DNA from: Montifringilla adamsi
Taxonomy: Eukaryota > Chordata > Aves > Passeriformes > Passeridae
Direction of reading: 5' to 3'
NCBI GenBank assembly: GCA_017590115.1
Contig: JAGGNK010007448.1
Coordinates: 5,620,815-5,684,814 of the forward strand
Length of the DNA: 64,000 bases
The notes below the pieces were generated by a model. That model saw only the letters and a program-made list of their open reading frames with translations, was not told the DNA's origin and did not search any database. Position numbers and translations under genes: made by a program. The first letter of the stretch is position 1. Each line of letters begins with the position of its first letter. This document shows, in pieces, positions 11,756 to 22,900 of the stretch.

Positions 11756-13506
11756 TTTTGCCTGCAGAGAGTGAAAAAGAAAGTGAGTTTGAAGTTTTTA
11801 AATGAGGCCATAAAGGGGCTGTGGCCTCCCCAGGGAAGTTTTTCCCAACAGAAGGTGTGCCCTTTCGCATTGCTTCATGGGCTGTTCCTGACTGATCATG
11901 GAGCAGTAATACTGTTGCGGTGGTTTCTGCTTTCACTTACAAGTTTCAACAAGAATTGGGAAAATAGATGAACAAGAGAAGCTTTTGTACACTCAATGGG
12001 GAGGTGGCAATGCCTTAAACTTCATTACCTGTTTGGATTAGTCATGGGGTCAAGCTCAGCGAGGCTGTAGCCAGGCCAAGGACCCCAGACCTCAGGTTTT
12101 TACCTTCCATAATCTCTCCATCTTCATAGGAAAGACTCCTTACTCTACAAGCCATGAAATACCCCCTTTTCCTAGAAGAACAAACTATTTCATTCCATGC
12201 TGCTCTGTGAAGTAGCAGAAGTAGATACTCTTCTGTCCTGATGAAGTGCTTGGTGAGGGGACTTGCTCTAGATCCTATAAAATGTGCAGAGTTTTCTATT
12301 TAAAGTTCATGTCAAACCCAAGCAGTAACTAGGTACAGGCAAGAGAGCACAGCACAGAGGTCAGTGTGATGTACAGACACTGAGGTACCATGCTGTGACT
12401 GGTTTGTAATTTCCATGTACATCATGGCTCAGGGGAGTGGAAAGAAAGACAGCAGGAACACTGAAAGGAAAACCCTCCTTCCAGTTGGATAAGCACAGTG
12501 GGAGAAAGTTAGATGTGCTTTATGGGGTATTCATCACGAGGATGAGGATGATGAGAAGCAGCAGAGACAGAATTTAGTAACTCAGCAGTGCAGGGAAAAG
12601 GCACCCAGACAGGGAAGGGGCTGGAAACTGGAGACAAAGGATGCTCAGTGCACCAGAAGGAGCTAGCGTGGGGGCACGAGGAGAGCAGCCCTGAAGCAAT
12701 GAGTCAAGAAAGCCATTGTCACCACAGCAAATAAAATACATCTGAACTGGAACAAGGAAGGCACGTGAAAGCAGTTGAGGTGAGGTGCAGAGCTGGGATG
12801 TGCAGGGGTCTGTGCTCTGTCATGTCAGGACAGTGGGGGGATACCAGGTGAGCCTCCTCCCAACACCCAGCTGCAGCAGGACTTACCTGCTCCCCTCTGC
12901 TGTTCCCACAGCACTGCAGCAGAATTTGGGTAGTGCCTCAAGGATACTTTGTGCTGAGGTCCTTAGATTTTTATACAGCTTCAGCCCTTACCGGAGATCT
13001 TTGCAAACACCCAGCAGAGGAGCCCTGTGTTTCAGAGGGCACCCGGTGGACTCTGCTCCACCCTCCACCCACAGGCAGCCAATGCAAGCAGAAGTCACTG
13101 GCTCCAGGGCAGCCTCTCTCCTCCCCTCTCTGCTCTCTGCACAAGCTCATGGCTGTTACAGTCACAAGACCTGCTGCCTGAGCTAATTTGGGTGGGAGCA
13201 GAAGGACTTATGGCTTGGGAAGTAAAGATAGCTGGAGGTAAAATATTAACAGCTCCAGTGCTGTTCTGGCAAGGTGGGGCTGCTGCAGGCCACAGGTCAG
13301 AGAATTTAACAGATGACCAAGTGTGATGGGGATCAGTGGGAAGAAGGTGCCTTAAGCCTTGAAATTCCCAGTTCTGAGGAAAGGCCTTGTCTGCTTCAGG
13401 AACAGAAATAACAAAATTTTTTTTTTTTTTTCTGATATCCCCTCCATCCTATCCTATCCCAGCCTGTGTGTGATGCTGCCATAGAGAGCAACACAGGCTC
13501 AGGACC

Positions 13507-13773
13507 ATGCAGCCCTCAAATCTGTTTCAGCCTGTTCTGTCCCCAGACAGAAGGTGCAGTTTGCCTGGCAGCCACACAGGAGAGCTGAGTGCCAGTGCAG
13601 AAGACTTGGCATCCATGATCTTCACCACTCTGCTGTGTGTGACTGCCTTGCTCTGCATGTTGGGATCTCTGAGTGGGATGCTGATATTTTCCAAGTACTT
13701 TGCAAACCAAGAGGCTCTAGTAGAGACCATCAGAAGAAGCAACCCCACAAACAAGGAGCCTTTTCCTCTGTGA
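13507..13773 (+). CDS. Unsupported 88-codon ORF with a hydrophobic helix
   Basis: I do not recognise this ORF. It encodes 88 aa with a strongly hydrophobic stretch at about residues 37-62 (MIFTTLLCVTALLCMLGSLS onward), followed by a charged tail ending NKEPFPL. The shape resembles a single-pass small membrane protein. No CpG island or poly(A) signal is linked to it, and it lies antisense to the presumed KYAT1 first intron. It could equally be a chance ORF; see findings. Confidence 0.15.
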   Translation: MQPSNLFQPVLSPDRRCSLPGSHTGELSASAEDLASMIFTTLLCVTALLCMLGSLSGMLIFSKYFANQEALVETIRRSNPTNKEPFPL

Positions 13774-14534
13774 AGGATATCCCCTTACTTATGAGAATCC
13801 TTTAAACGCTCCCTGGAAATAAGCAGGTACAGAGGAAGTTGCACCAGAGTGGCTTTTCCTGATGTGCTCTGTCTGCTCTTGCTCCCAAGCTGAGGTGCCC
13901 TGGGCAGGCTGCCAGCCAGGAACAGTCCCACTGGGCATTCCATACCTCTCTGGAGCACGAGCTATGTCCAGCACTGCTGTTCTTCTCCAGCAAGAAGTGG
14001 CGGAGGGACGGTCCCGCTCTCCTGAGCATGCCACGGCTCCTGCTGTCTCACTCCTGCAGGCACAGACCTGCAACTCCCAAAGGACAGGGCTGAGACAATT
14101 GCTCCACTGGGTTAACGCACACCTGTACCTGGGATCAGGCAGGCCCAGACCCAAAGCAGAGGTTGTTCTGCCACAGAGAGGAAAAGGCAAAATGAGCTGC
14201 TTTGTGTGTAATCACTGCAATGTCCAACAGTGCTGGGGCTGTACTTTGTGCCCATGACACACAGGATCAGGATCACAAGGGCAACCATGACTTCTGCCTC
14301 CTCTCTCCCAGTCCAGGCTTCCCTCACTTTCCTCTGCACTGATGGGAGTGGTATGGACACCAGTGAGAGGGCATCCTCTGGGAATTTGGTACGCAGCATC
14401 AGCTCCCCATCGAGTGTCACTGAGCCCAGGTAACTCTTGCCTCTGCCCTTCCTCCCTTGCAACACTCCTCTAGAAAAATCAGGCAACCCCTGACCAGGAA
14501 ATGATTGGTATCTGACTCCAAGGCATCAGAATGC

Positions 14535-14855
14535 TGAACACTCACTTTATTAAAACTATACTATGTTACATTATACTATATTTAAGAGAGATACTGTACT
14601 ATATCATACTTACTACTCAAAAACTTGTGACAGCAGCAGACAGTGCACACAGCTTGGACCTGATAGGCTAATTAACATAAACAATCTCCACCAGAATCCA
14701 ATTACCAAATTCCTTCAGATAAACAATCTTCCAACACATTCCACACGTGCAAAAACACAGGAGCAGCAAATCAGATAAGAACTGTGTTTTGATCATTCTT
14801 TTTTCTGCTTCTCTCACAGCTTCTCTCTGTTCAGAGGGCATGTGAATACCACAAA
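14535..14855. mobile_element. ERV-type LTR fragment
   Basis: An A/T-rich block with repeated ACTATA/ATACTA words, then ACAGCTTGGACCTGAT, AATCCAATTACC, CACATTCCACACGTGCAAAA and ACACAGGAGCAGCAAATCAG. From memory this resembles solitary LTRs of passerine endogenous retroviruses. There are no gag, pol or env reading frames, and clear termini or a target-site duplication could not be defined. Family and orientation are uncertain. Confidence 0.5.
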
Positions 14856-15589
14856 CTTTCACCTTCCTGGCCCATACAGAGAATCTCTGGCTTCTCAGCT
14901 GCTGCAGCTCTGTTTTAGTCACAAGTTTAATTCCAATTAACAGGATGTCACCTTTGGTGATTATCTTTCCTTCAAGATCCCAAACAAATTGATTTCTGTG
15001 TGTAAAATGCAGCCTGTTCCTTCACCTCAGGTCCCTTCAGCTATTCTACAGCATAACTTAAACATGCAGTATTTAAGCTGAAATAAGTGAATGTTTTGTT
15101 AGGTACTTGAGTTAAAAGCAATGAGGCTAGAGGATGTATGTACCTTTATTATGATGAGCCATGAATTAATTTATCCATCTGCCAAAACATTAATTAAACA
15201 GATTTGAAGCTGACCAGCCCACAGGTAAGCTCTCAATGCTCCTAAGGGCACTTTCCATCCTTACATGCAGGATGCGAGTCCCCATTGTCTGCTTTTTTTG
15301 TTATTTCTAAAAAAAGTGTAAAGCAGCTGCCAGCCGAGTCCAGTGGGGTTTCACATCTCTTCGCCAACTGGGAAAAAATACCACAATTTATGGAAAAATT
15401 GGAAGCCAGAGCATCATATTGCCTATGACTGTAAAACTCCACCTTGTGCTTGCATGACACTGAGATCTGGGGGGACACTGCTTTGGGGTGCAAAGCAAAG
15501 GAGTCCTGGCATGAGGAGACCTACCCTGCAGGGGACAGAATCAAAGTGTGGCAGTAAAAATGGCTTTATGAGATAGCAGCAAACCACAG

Positions 15590-16240
15590 AGCCGTGTAAG
15601 AGCTGTGCACAGGGCTGGGGGCAGCGCCCGGGAGCAGCCGACCGGACACCGCTGACTCTGGGAGGGAGCACTGGGCTGAGCCGAGGGCTTTTTGGAGGTG
15701 ACCACCGGGAAGGTCACCTCGGGGACTGGTCACTCACCACCTGCAGCCCGCGGGGCGCAGCCGTCCCCTCCATCCCGGTGCTCCTCGATCCCCCCCTTGG
15801 CAGCTCGGGGGTGCACCCAGGAGGCTTTGGGGACACGGCTGTCCCTGGATGTGCCCCGGGAGGAGCGCAGGACCCGGGCGAGCGCAGGGCGAGAGCAGCA
15901 GGAGCTGACACTGGGGACAAAGCAGCTGCCGGAGGGACAGCGGGGACAAAAACAACTTACATCGAGCTGGGCCGCGCTGCTTTACGCTGCAAAGCCTGGC
16001 ACAGCCGCCCAGGCTGCCCTGGCACACATTCTGCCTTCTCTGCCCGAAAGGCTTCATCGGCGGCCGGGACTTCCTGGGAGGAGCCGCGGAGGCCGCAGGA
16101 AGGCGGGAGTGGAGCTGCAGCCCTGAGGGGGAAAAGCGTTCCGGGAGCCGCTCTGAGGGGTTCGGCTGCCTGGGAAATACCCCAGCTTGTTGTTCGGGTG
16201 GAAGCTCATGCTGGCATAGCGGCATATTTTTGTGGTTTGG
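15590..16240 (-). promoter_or_regulatory. KYAT1: CpG island, probable KYAT1 promoter and first exon
   Basis: A CpG-rich block isolated between KYAT1 and LRRC8A. On the minus strand it carries a consensus donor (GTGAGT, exon end about 15738) that could splice to the acceptor just before the KYAT1 start codon. The long GC-rich ORFs on both strands have no recognisable content. Assignment to KYAT1 rests on orientation and position only. Confidence 0.5.
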
Positions 16241-18179
16241 CTGTGAATACTTTAGCGTGACAATGGCATGGAATTTCCCTTTGAGCGAAGCCTTCGGTCA
16301 TTTTGAAAAATGAATTTTTAAGTCAAAATCCTCTCAGAAATTTCATCCTGCAGGCTTAATATTATTCGAGAAGGGAAGGGCTAAGTGTAAGGTCCTTCTG
16401 CCGCGACACAGCCCAGAGCAGATCCTGCGGCATTGCCCGGCCCTGGGCTGTGGTGACCGGGCAGGGACAGCAGGAGCTGAGCTCTGCCTCAGTGCTTGGG
16501 AGCTGACAGCTGCTGCAGTGAGCTCTTGAGGGAAAACTGCCCTCTTTTCCCTCTTCCTTTAGTGACAAGGCTTGCCCTGCACCCATGAGTCAGGTCGTGT
16601 AAGTCTCCTGAATAATTTCTGTCGCCCTTTCACGGCAGGAAAAAATGAGCTATGAGGAAAGGAAGCGGCTGCATCCGCTGTGCCAAAGGTTTCCAGTCCC
16701 AACGCGACACCCAATAGGCATCCCTGAGGTGATTAAGCAGGAGGGAATGTCTGCAGGGAGAGGAAAGCCCTGTTTTCTACATTTCTGTTTAAATCAAACA
16801 CTGAGACAAACAGATGAAAGGAAAATTTGGCTCTGTAAGAATGTTTTTGTCACATCTGGAGCCTTCAAATGCTCAGCGGCATTTTTTCCTGTGCTTTCTT
16901 TGCCCTGTCCTCCACCAGCCTTGTACCTTCCCTCGTTGTTGTTTGCCCCTTGTTGCGGTCTGATGTCATGGCTTGCCTCAGTGCCTGGCTGGTGCTCCCT
17001 GGGTCCCCTCCCCTGCCCCCTGCCCAGGTAGAAGAGCAAGCAGACCACAAGGTCGGGGTCCTGTTGGAGTTCTTGCAAGATTCAGAGGCCGTGCCACCAA
17101 AATAAAACTGGATTAAAAGCTCTCCATCAGGACCCGTCCTTTCTTCACCTCGCTTTAAAGGTTCCTCCAGCTCTGAGGAGTGACCCCCTCACAGCAAGCT
17201 CCAGCTGGGAGCTCGGGGCATGTCCGGACTGTCCCCACATGCACAGCTGCAAGCGCAGGCACTGAACAGCGTCTCTGGGGAGAAAACACCACAGGTGCCG
17301 CTATTTGGTCAGCAGCCGAGGCCAGACAGACCAAGGCAGTCCTGTCAGTAATATTGGTACGCTCCAATAGCCCCTGAACTGAGCTTTTTTATTTAGATAC
17401 ATTAGCAAAAAGCCAATTTTGCAGAAAAGTGGCAAATTTTCTGTCAGGTCCATGAGTTGAACTGGCTCAGGGTGGATATGAGGGCAAAAGGTCCTGCAAG
17501 GAAAAAGAGATATGGGCAGGCAAGAGTAGGGAGAAAAAGGGATGGACACAAGCCCCCACCTTCTCTGTCAGGATTTAGACATTATATTGGTCCATCAATA
17601 TAATGAAACTTCACCTTCATGCCCTCTTGAAATTCAGCATAAAATTTCTGGATGAGGTCAGTGACGGACACATCTCACCTTGTACTTTTTACTGTGAAAC
17701 TCAAGGAAAGTTACAACCTTCTTTTTTTTTTCAGGTAATTTTTATTTAAGAATTATGTCCCAATCATTTATTAATTAGCATTAAGTTAAAAAAAAAACCA
17801 AACCAACAACAAAAAAAAACCCTGTTGCACTGGGTTGGTAAGAGTCTACAGCCCTATGTCCTGGCACTGGGATCCCAGCTCCTCTGGTATAGATCCTGTG
17901 CCTGTGGCTACAGGAAGTTGGTAAGACTTATAATATTCCTAGAAAGGCAGAGATGTACTTAATTTATTGTTACAGACATCACTGGTGTAGACAAGTTAGA
18001 ATTGGCTGCACTTAACCACTCAGAAATGCCTGCTGTACACTAATAAAATTACAACTAATGACTTTGAACCATCCTTTATGCATTTAAAAAGAAATTATTC
18101 TTCACAGTGTCCTCCATTGCGTCAGACAAGTAAAAAAAACTACCAGTGAATCACTTTTTTCAGGCACCACAAACATCTC
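16241..18179. other. Intergenic between presumed KYAT1 and LRRC8A promoters
   Basis: Contains A-rich and T-rich runs (for example near 17720-17735 and 17786-17820) and no recognisable exon, RNA gene or repeat family. This is the space between two divergent promoters. Confidence 0.45.
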
Positions 18180-18960
18180 AGCAGCTGGATGCGCTCGGCT
18201 CCTTTAAGATTGGCGCTATTTTGAACGCTGCCCGCCACCAAGATGGCGCCGCCGCCCTCACTCTCCCCCTCTCTTCCCGCCCACTCCCCCGTGCAGCGCG
18301 CCCTGCACAAAGATGGCGCCGCGCCTGTGTCGCCGTGCCCGCCCCCAAGATGGCGGCGGGACGGGGCGATGGTGGCAGCGCCGGCCGGGTGAGGTCAGAT
18401 CCGGGGTGGGGCCGCTGCGGGCAGGGCGGACAAAAGGCGCCGGAGCGGCGTAAGGGAGGGTGGGCGTCGCGGGCAGGTGGGTGCGGTGGGTTCCCGGCAC
18501 GGCCGCGGCGGGCAGGTGGGTGTGCCGCGCTCCCCTCACGCCACGGGCTGTGGGGACGTGTCCCCCCTGTGAGGTGATGTCCCGGAGGGGATGGGGTGGG
18601 ACGCCGGGTCGGGGGGGCGCGGCTGAGGGGGCTCGGAAGCGGCGAGCAGGAAGGATTTGCTGAGTAATTGGGCAGCGATTCGGTTCTTCCGTGTCCCGCC
18701 GCCCCTGCTCTCACACCGCCCGGGGCAGGGGGGTCCTCGCCGTGTCTGTGGGGCGAGGCAGGGCCGGGCTGTGCGCAGTGTCCCCCAGCGAGGGGAGGAC
18801 GCCGCCGTTCGTTACCTGCGGACGGAAGCGCGGTGGGATTTATTTATATCTCCCAGAGGATGTTTTTTTTTGTGTGTCCGGAAAGCCGCGGTGGAGCGGC
18901 GGGGGCTGGTGCCGAGGTGTGCTGGGTTGAGGCTGGTACCCATTGCCTGGAGCGGGGGGA
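18180..18960 (+). promoter_or_regulatory. LRRC8A: LRRC8A CpG-island promoter with untranslated first exon
   Basis: A strong CpG island with three plus-strand YY1-type elements: AAGATGGCGCC at 18240-18250 and 18310-18320, and AAGATGGCGGC at 18347-18357. A good donor (GG|GTGAGG) ends a likely first exon at 18388; it would splice to the leader exon at 19839. No TATA box is seen. The exact transcription start is not determinable by eye. Confidence 0.65.
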
Positions 18961-19838
18961 AGGTCAGAGAGTCCTCTCTTCCTAGTGCTGCCTTTGCGGC
19001 ACTGTGGTACGGCTAAAATGCAATAGCTTTGGTTTCCAGGGTGTTGCTTCAAAATCTGTCAGCCCGAATGGTAACTTTGGGATCAAGAGGAATGAACCCT
19101 TGCACATCTTCAACATTATGGGGTTGGACTTTCTCCCACTGATGTCTGTTCTTTCTCATTTCTCCCCGTTGTTGACACAGTGCTCTCCGATGTTCCGCAG
19201 TCCTCTCCTATATGGCTGGGAGGCTGGATGCTTGAGAGATCCCTCTAAGGATCTGCTCCCTTGCCTGTTTTCCCATGCCCTGTGCTGACATGCAGGAAGG
19301 AAGGAAAAAAAAACCCAGCCCTGTTGTAATTTTTGTTGATGGTGCTAAACTGCTTCCACTTCAAGAAGATCCATGTCATGAGCAAAGGGGGCAGTTGCTT
19401 GAATTTTGAGTGGTTAGGAGTGTGGTCTATGTTTTTTGATACCCTGATAGTAATATTTAAAGTGGATCAGGCTTTTCAGACTAGAAATTAGACAGTAAAG
19501 TAATCTCTTTCCCTATCAGACAATGATTTGTTATTCTGCCTCTACTTGTGTAGACTTAGTTGTGATATTAGTACTCAGCATCTCTTTTGGCTGGGTCTGC
19601 AACACCTGCTTTTTGGTAACTTCTGTTAGAATAACATATGCTGGAAATTCCTTCCTGTTGATTTTAGCTTGGCTCCTAGTGTTCTTGCCATATTTCTAGG
19701 TATCAGCATGTCTCTTTCTGGTTCCCAGTGACCCTTTGAGTTGTTTGTGACTTCTTAGATACTGTTTGCTGAGCTTTTACATGTCCCTCTGTGAACTTGA
19801 TCCCCTCTTTTTTGCTGATAATCTGTGTTTCATTTCAG
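18961..19838 (+). other. LRRC8A leader intron (rest of presumed intron 1)
   Basis: Sequence between the CpG island and the second leader exon. No gene or repeat was recognised. Confidence 0.4.
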
Positions 19839-19964
19839 GGAAACTGTTCCCATGGCTTGTGGGGAGTGCAGCGCTTCAGCACTCGCTCGGGATCCAGCAA
19901 GTAGGAATATCAGCCACTTCCAGCACAGAGAATTGACGTGCAGATAGCAGAACCCTGCTGCAAG
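19839..19964 (+). other. LRRC8A: LRRC8A 5'UTR exon
   Basis: A 126-bp segment bounded by a pyrimidine-rich acceptor (TTTCATTTCAG) and a consensus donor (AAG|GTGAGG), between the CpG island and the LRRC8A coding exon. It contains a complete 31-codon upstream ORF (ATG 19852, TAG 19945-19947; starts MACGECSAS). The exon is inferred from its splice sites and location, without transcript data. Confidence 0.6.
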
Positions 19965-22900
19965 GTGAGGGCTCTGTGCCAGCTCTGAGTGGTCAAGCCA
20001 AAAAAAAACAAAAAAAAACCCCAGGATCCTGCTTAAACACAGATGCAAAGCACAGTGCATGAGATAATTGATATTGAGGAAAGGTGGTTGGTCAGACAGT
20101 GGTGGGGAGAGTGGTGGTATTTGTGGTAGTGTTAATTAAATTCTGGAAGCTCTTAGCCAGCTTGGAGATGACAAAGGAACTGGGCCTTGTAAAAAGTAAA
20201 ATATAACAGTATGTTGTCACCCATAAAACTAAATCCTGGCCACACAAACCCTGACCTGTCACTGCACTTAACAGTAAATACAGAGGCTGCTGCCCAGTAA
20301 ATGTTTTGGTGACTGCTGCCTGAAGGGAATGCAGCTGAGAAGCAGGAACAGCTGTTGGTTTGGTGGGTGCCCTTCCATTTCCCGTGGGGTGATGTTTGTC
20401 CTCCTGTACAGGTGTCTCCAGGCAGCTTTTCCCAGTGCACTCACCTGTCACCTGTGTGGGTGTCAGTTGGGCAATGGCAGAAACTCGTTGTAGGAATCTC
20501 CCAGCTTCCTTGGCTCTGCACTGAGACAGTGATTAAAGGGATTGCAGAGTTCTGTGCCCATTTTCAGGATGGGAAATTCTGTCCAGCTTGGCTGTATTCT
20601 AACCAGGGATGTGCAGTGTTTTGATTCCAGAACAGAAGAAACCCCTAAGGCTTTTCTGGTGTTCTGGCAGTTCACTGACCCTTTTCTTTTTTTAACTTTG
20701 TCATGGTATTTGAAAACTCTTAATTCTTGTCGGTTAAAGACAACATGCATAAATATTTCCTTAAAGCATGCCAGAAGCCATGTGTTAAAAGCTAATGTTG
20801 CCAGGCTTGAGATGTGAGTGCCTGAAGCCTTCCAGTGATGACTTTCTGAAGCTGATTACATTATAGTAACTGCTGCAGGCAGTGAAGAGAGATGGTCTGT
20901 GGTTTGAAGGTCCCTTGTGTTATTTAAATTTAAAAAAAGGCAGTGGAGGTCACATGTATCAAAATATTGCTGTGTGATCAGAGCAGGCTTTTTAGAAACC
21001 TTCATGTGCTTTTTCCAAATACTAAAGAAGATTTTTGTTCAGTAGAGTACTTCAGAAGCAAGCCTGTTTGTGTTTAACTGAGCTTAACTGATGCCTCAGA
21101 AAATAGAGGGGCACTACTTGTGAGTGGCGCTGGAGAAGGGTTTATTAGGATTTCTGTGTGGGGCTCATTAAAGTGAGGAGAGGTGTGCACAGCTGTTGTT
21201 TTGGTAATGGTTAAAATCCAGAGTCTTCAGCTGCAGTGTGGTGAGTCTCCCTTTATGCATTTTTACAAGTGTTTTCAAACCCAGCCTGAGTTTAGGATAT
21301 GCACCCTAATACTGAACAGGCATTCAGCAGTCTGCATGCTTTGGAGAGTGTATAGTGAATGCTTCCAAGCAGCTTTTTTCTTAAACAGTTGATGTGCTGC
21401 ATGCCTCTTGTATTGCAACTTGAAATCCAGTTCCTGTAGCTGGGCTATAGCTACCCTTCCCACTGCTGTGAAACTGCTTTTGAAACTAAAAGATATTCAG
21501 TCCTGACCCCCTGGCTGAAGTAACAGTGCTGCCCTCGCCCTCACCTTGTGTACCAAACATTGTTAACACCTGCTATAAAATTACCTTGGCAGTTCACAAA
21601 GCTCCTCTAGTGACTGCTGCTCCTGTAGCTTCAGCCTACTTCTGTGCACAGTAAAGATGTGTGCTGGACTAGTTAACAGGTTCTCCTTTAGAGTTGTGGT
21701 TTATCAGGCCTTGGTGAGGTGGTCTGTTTTTTATTAACTAATACAGTCAGAAAATGTTCCGACTGGAAGTCACAGTTTTGGAGCTGGTGGTTCTGAGGGC
21801 AAGCCCTATAGGGAATATATGAAGAGGTTACTTGCTCCTCTTTGTTCAGACTGGGGCAAAATATTAGTGTGTTGATAGTTGATGTCTTAATTGGCTTGCA
21901 TTGCTCTTGTCTGTGTCGTTTTTCATCCTGACTGGCTCATCTCTTGGAGCTTGAAAATAGCTGTGGTAACACCCATGGATTTGTGCGTGTTGTGACAGTC
22001 TGTCATCAATGAATTAAGTTATCCTTGCTTGTACTCACTTGGAATTTAATGTTGACTTCTTATCTGTTAGTTATGCCAAAGCTCTGCTCTGTCTACCCTT
22101 CCCACAGAGAACTGAGAGCAGCTGGTTCCTCCAGCTCTCAGTGCTGGAGTTAAGTGCTGAAGAGCCCCCTCCTGCATCTGGTGAGGTGCTTGGAGCTGGT
22201 CTGGTTTTCTTGAGTAGTTACTAGCAGAATTAATGCAATCACTTGTATCAGGCAGTACAAGGACCTGCTTCATTGTGTCCTCTTGGAGGAAGCCAGCTGT
22301 ACTTTTCCAAGAAAGGTTCCATGCCCTGTCCTTGAAGCATTTTTGTTATGGCAAAGAGAAAATTAATTTTGGATAGGAAGCCTGTGGCTGTATACATTCA
22401 TAATTTATAAGCTGACACAGCCATTTTGCTCTGGTTTACATCAGTGTTGCAAGTCATCTGATGGACTTAAATTTACAACACCAGCACACAGTCTCTGCCC
22501 CAAGTGTCAGTGATGCTGGTAACTGTGCTCAGTGTGTGCACAGACTGTGCTCAGTTCTATGCAGCTGGGGCAAAACACTGTCAGGAGGCAGAAAATGTGG
22601 CAGGCCAAGCTAAGTCTAGCTTGGATTGTTCTGGTGGTGCAGCTGTTCTTCCCTGTACTTGTCAGGACACGCATGGTTGTGTGATGGTAAACAGGAGCTG
22701 TTGCACTAGGCTTAAGACTGAGAGTCTTGCATCTGACAGAGTCAATTAATGGGTAGGTGTAAAGATGATAAAATACTACCCCTATTGTAGGTGGATTATT
22801 CTTTTTAATGATCTTCAATAAAGACAGTGCGATGCAGTGGATTCACTTCATCCTGCTGTGTCATGTGGCTTGGGTGGGGCTGAACATTGTGAAAACCACC

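Larger units (their letters stand above)
11768..15738 (-). other. Presumed KYAT1 first intron (5'UTR intron)
   Basis: Sequence between the acceptor just upstream of the KYAT1 start codon and a CpG island with a minus-strand donor near 15738. It holds a T-run near 13417-13432, an LTR-like fragment (14535-14855) and one small plus-strand ORF, listed separately. No conserved exon was recognised. That this is an intron is inferred from the acceptor and the CpG island, without transcript data. Confidence 0.4.

Noticed and set aside
15692..16260. Several overlapping long ORFs on both strands
   Set aside because: All are low-complexity Ala/Gly/Arg/Pro products of a CpG island, with no domain features.
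18178..18714. 178-codon minus-strand ORF in the LRRC8A CpG island
   Set aside because: GC-rich, proline/arginine-dominated composition and no recognisable domain; treated as a CpG-island artefact.
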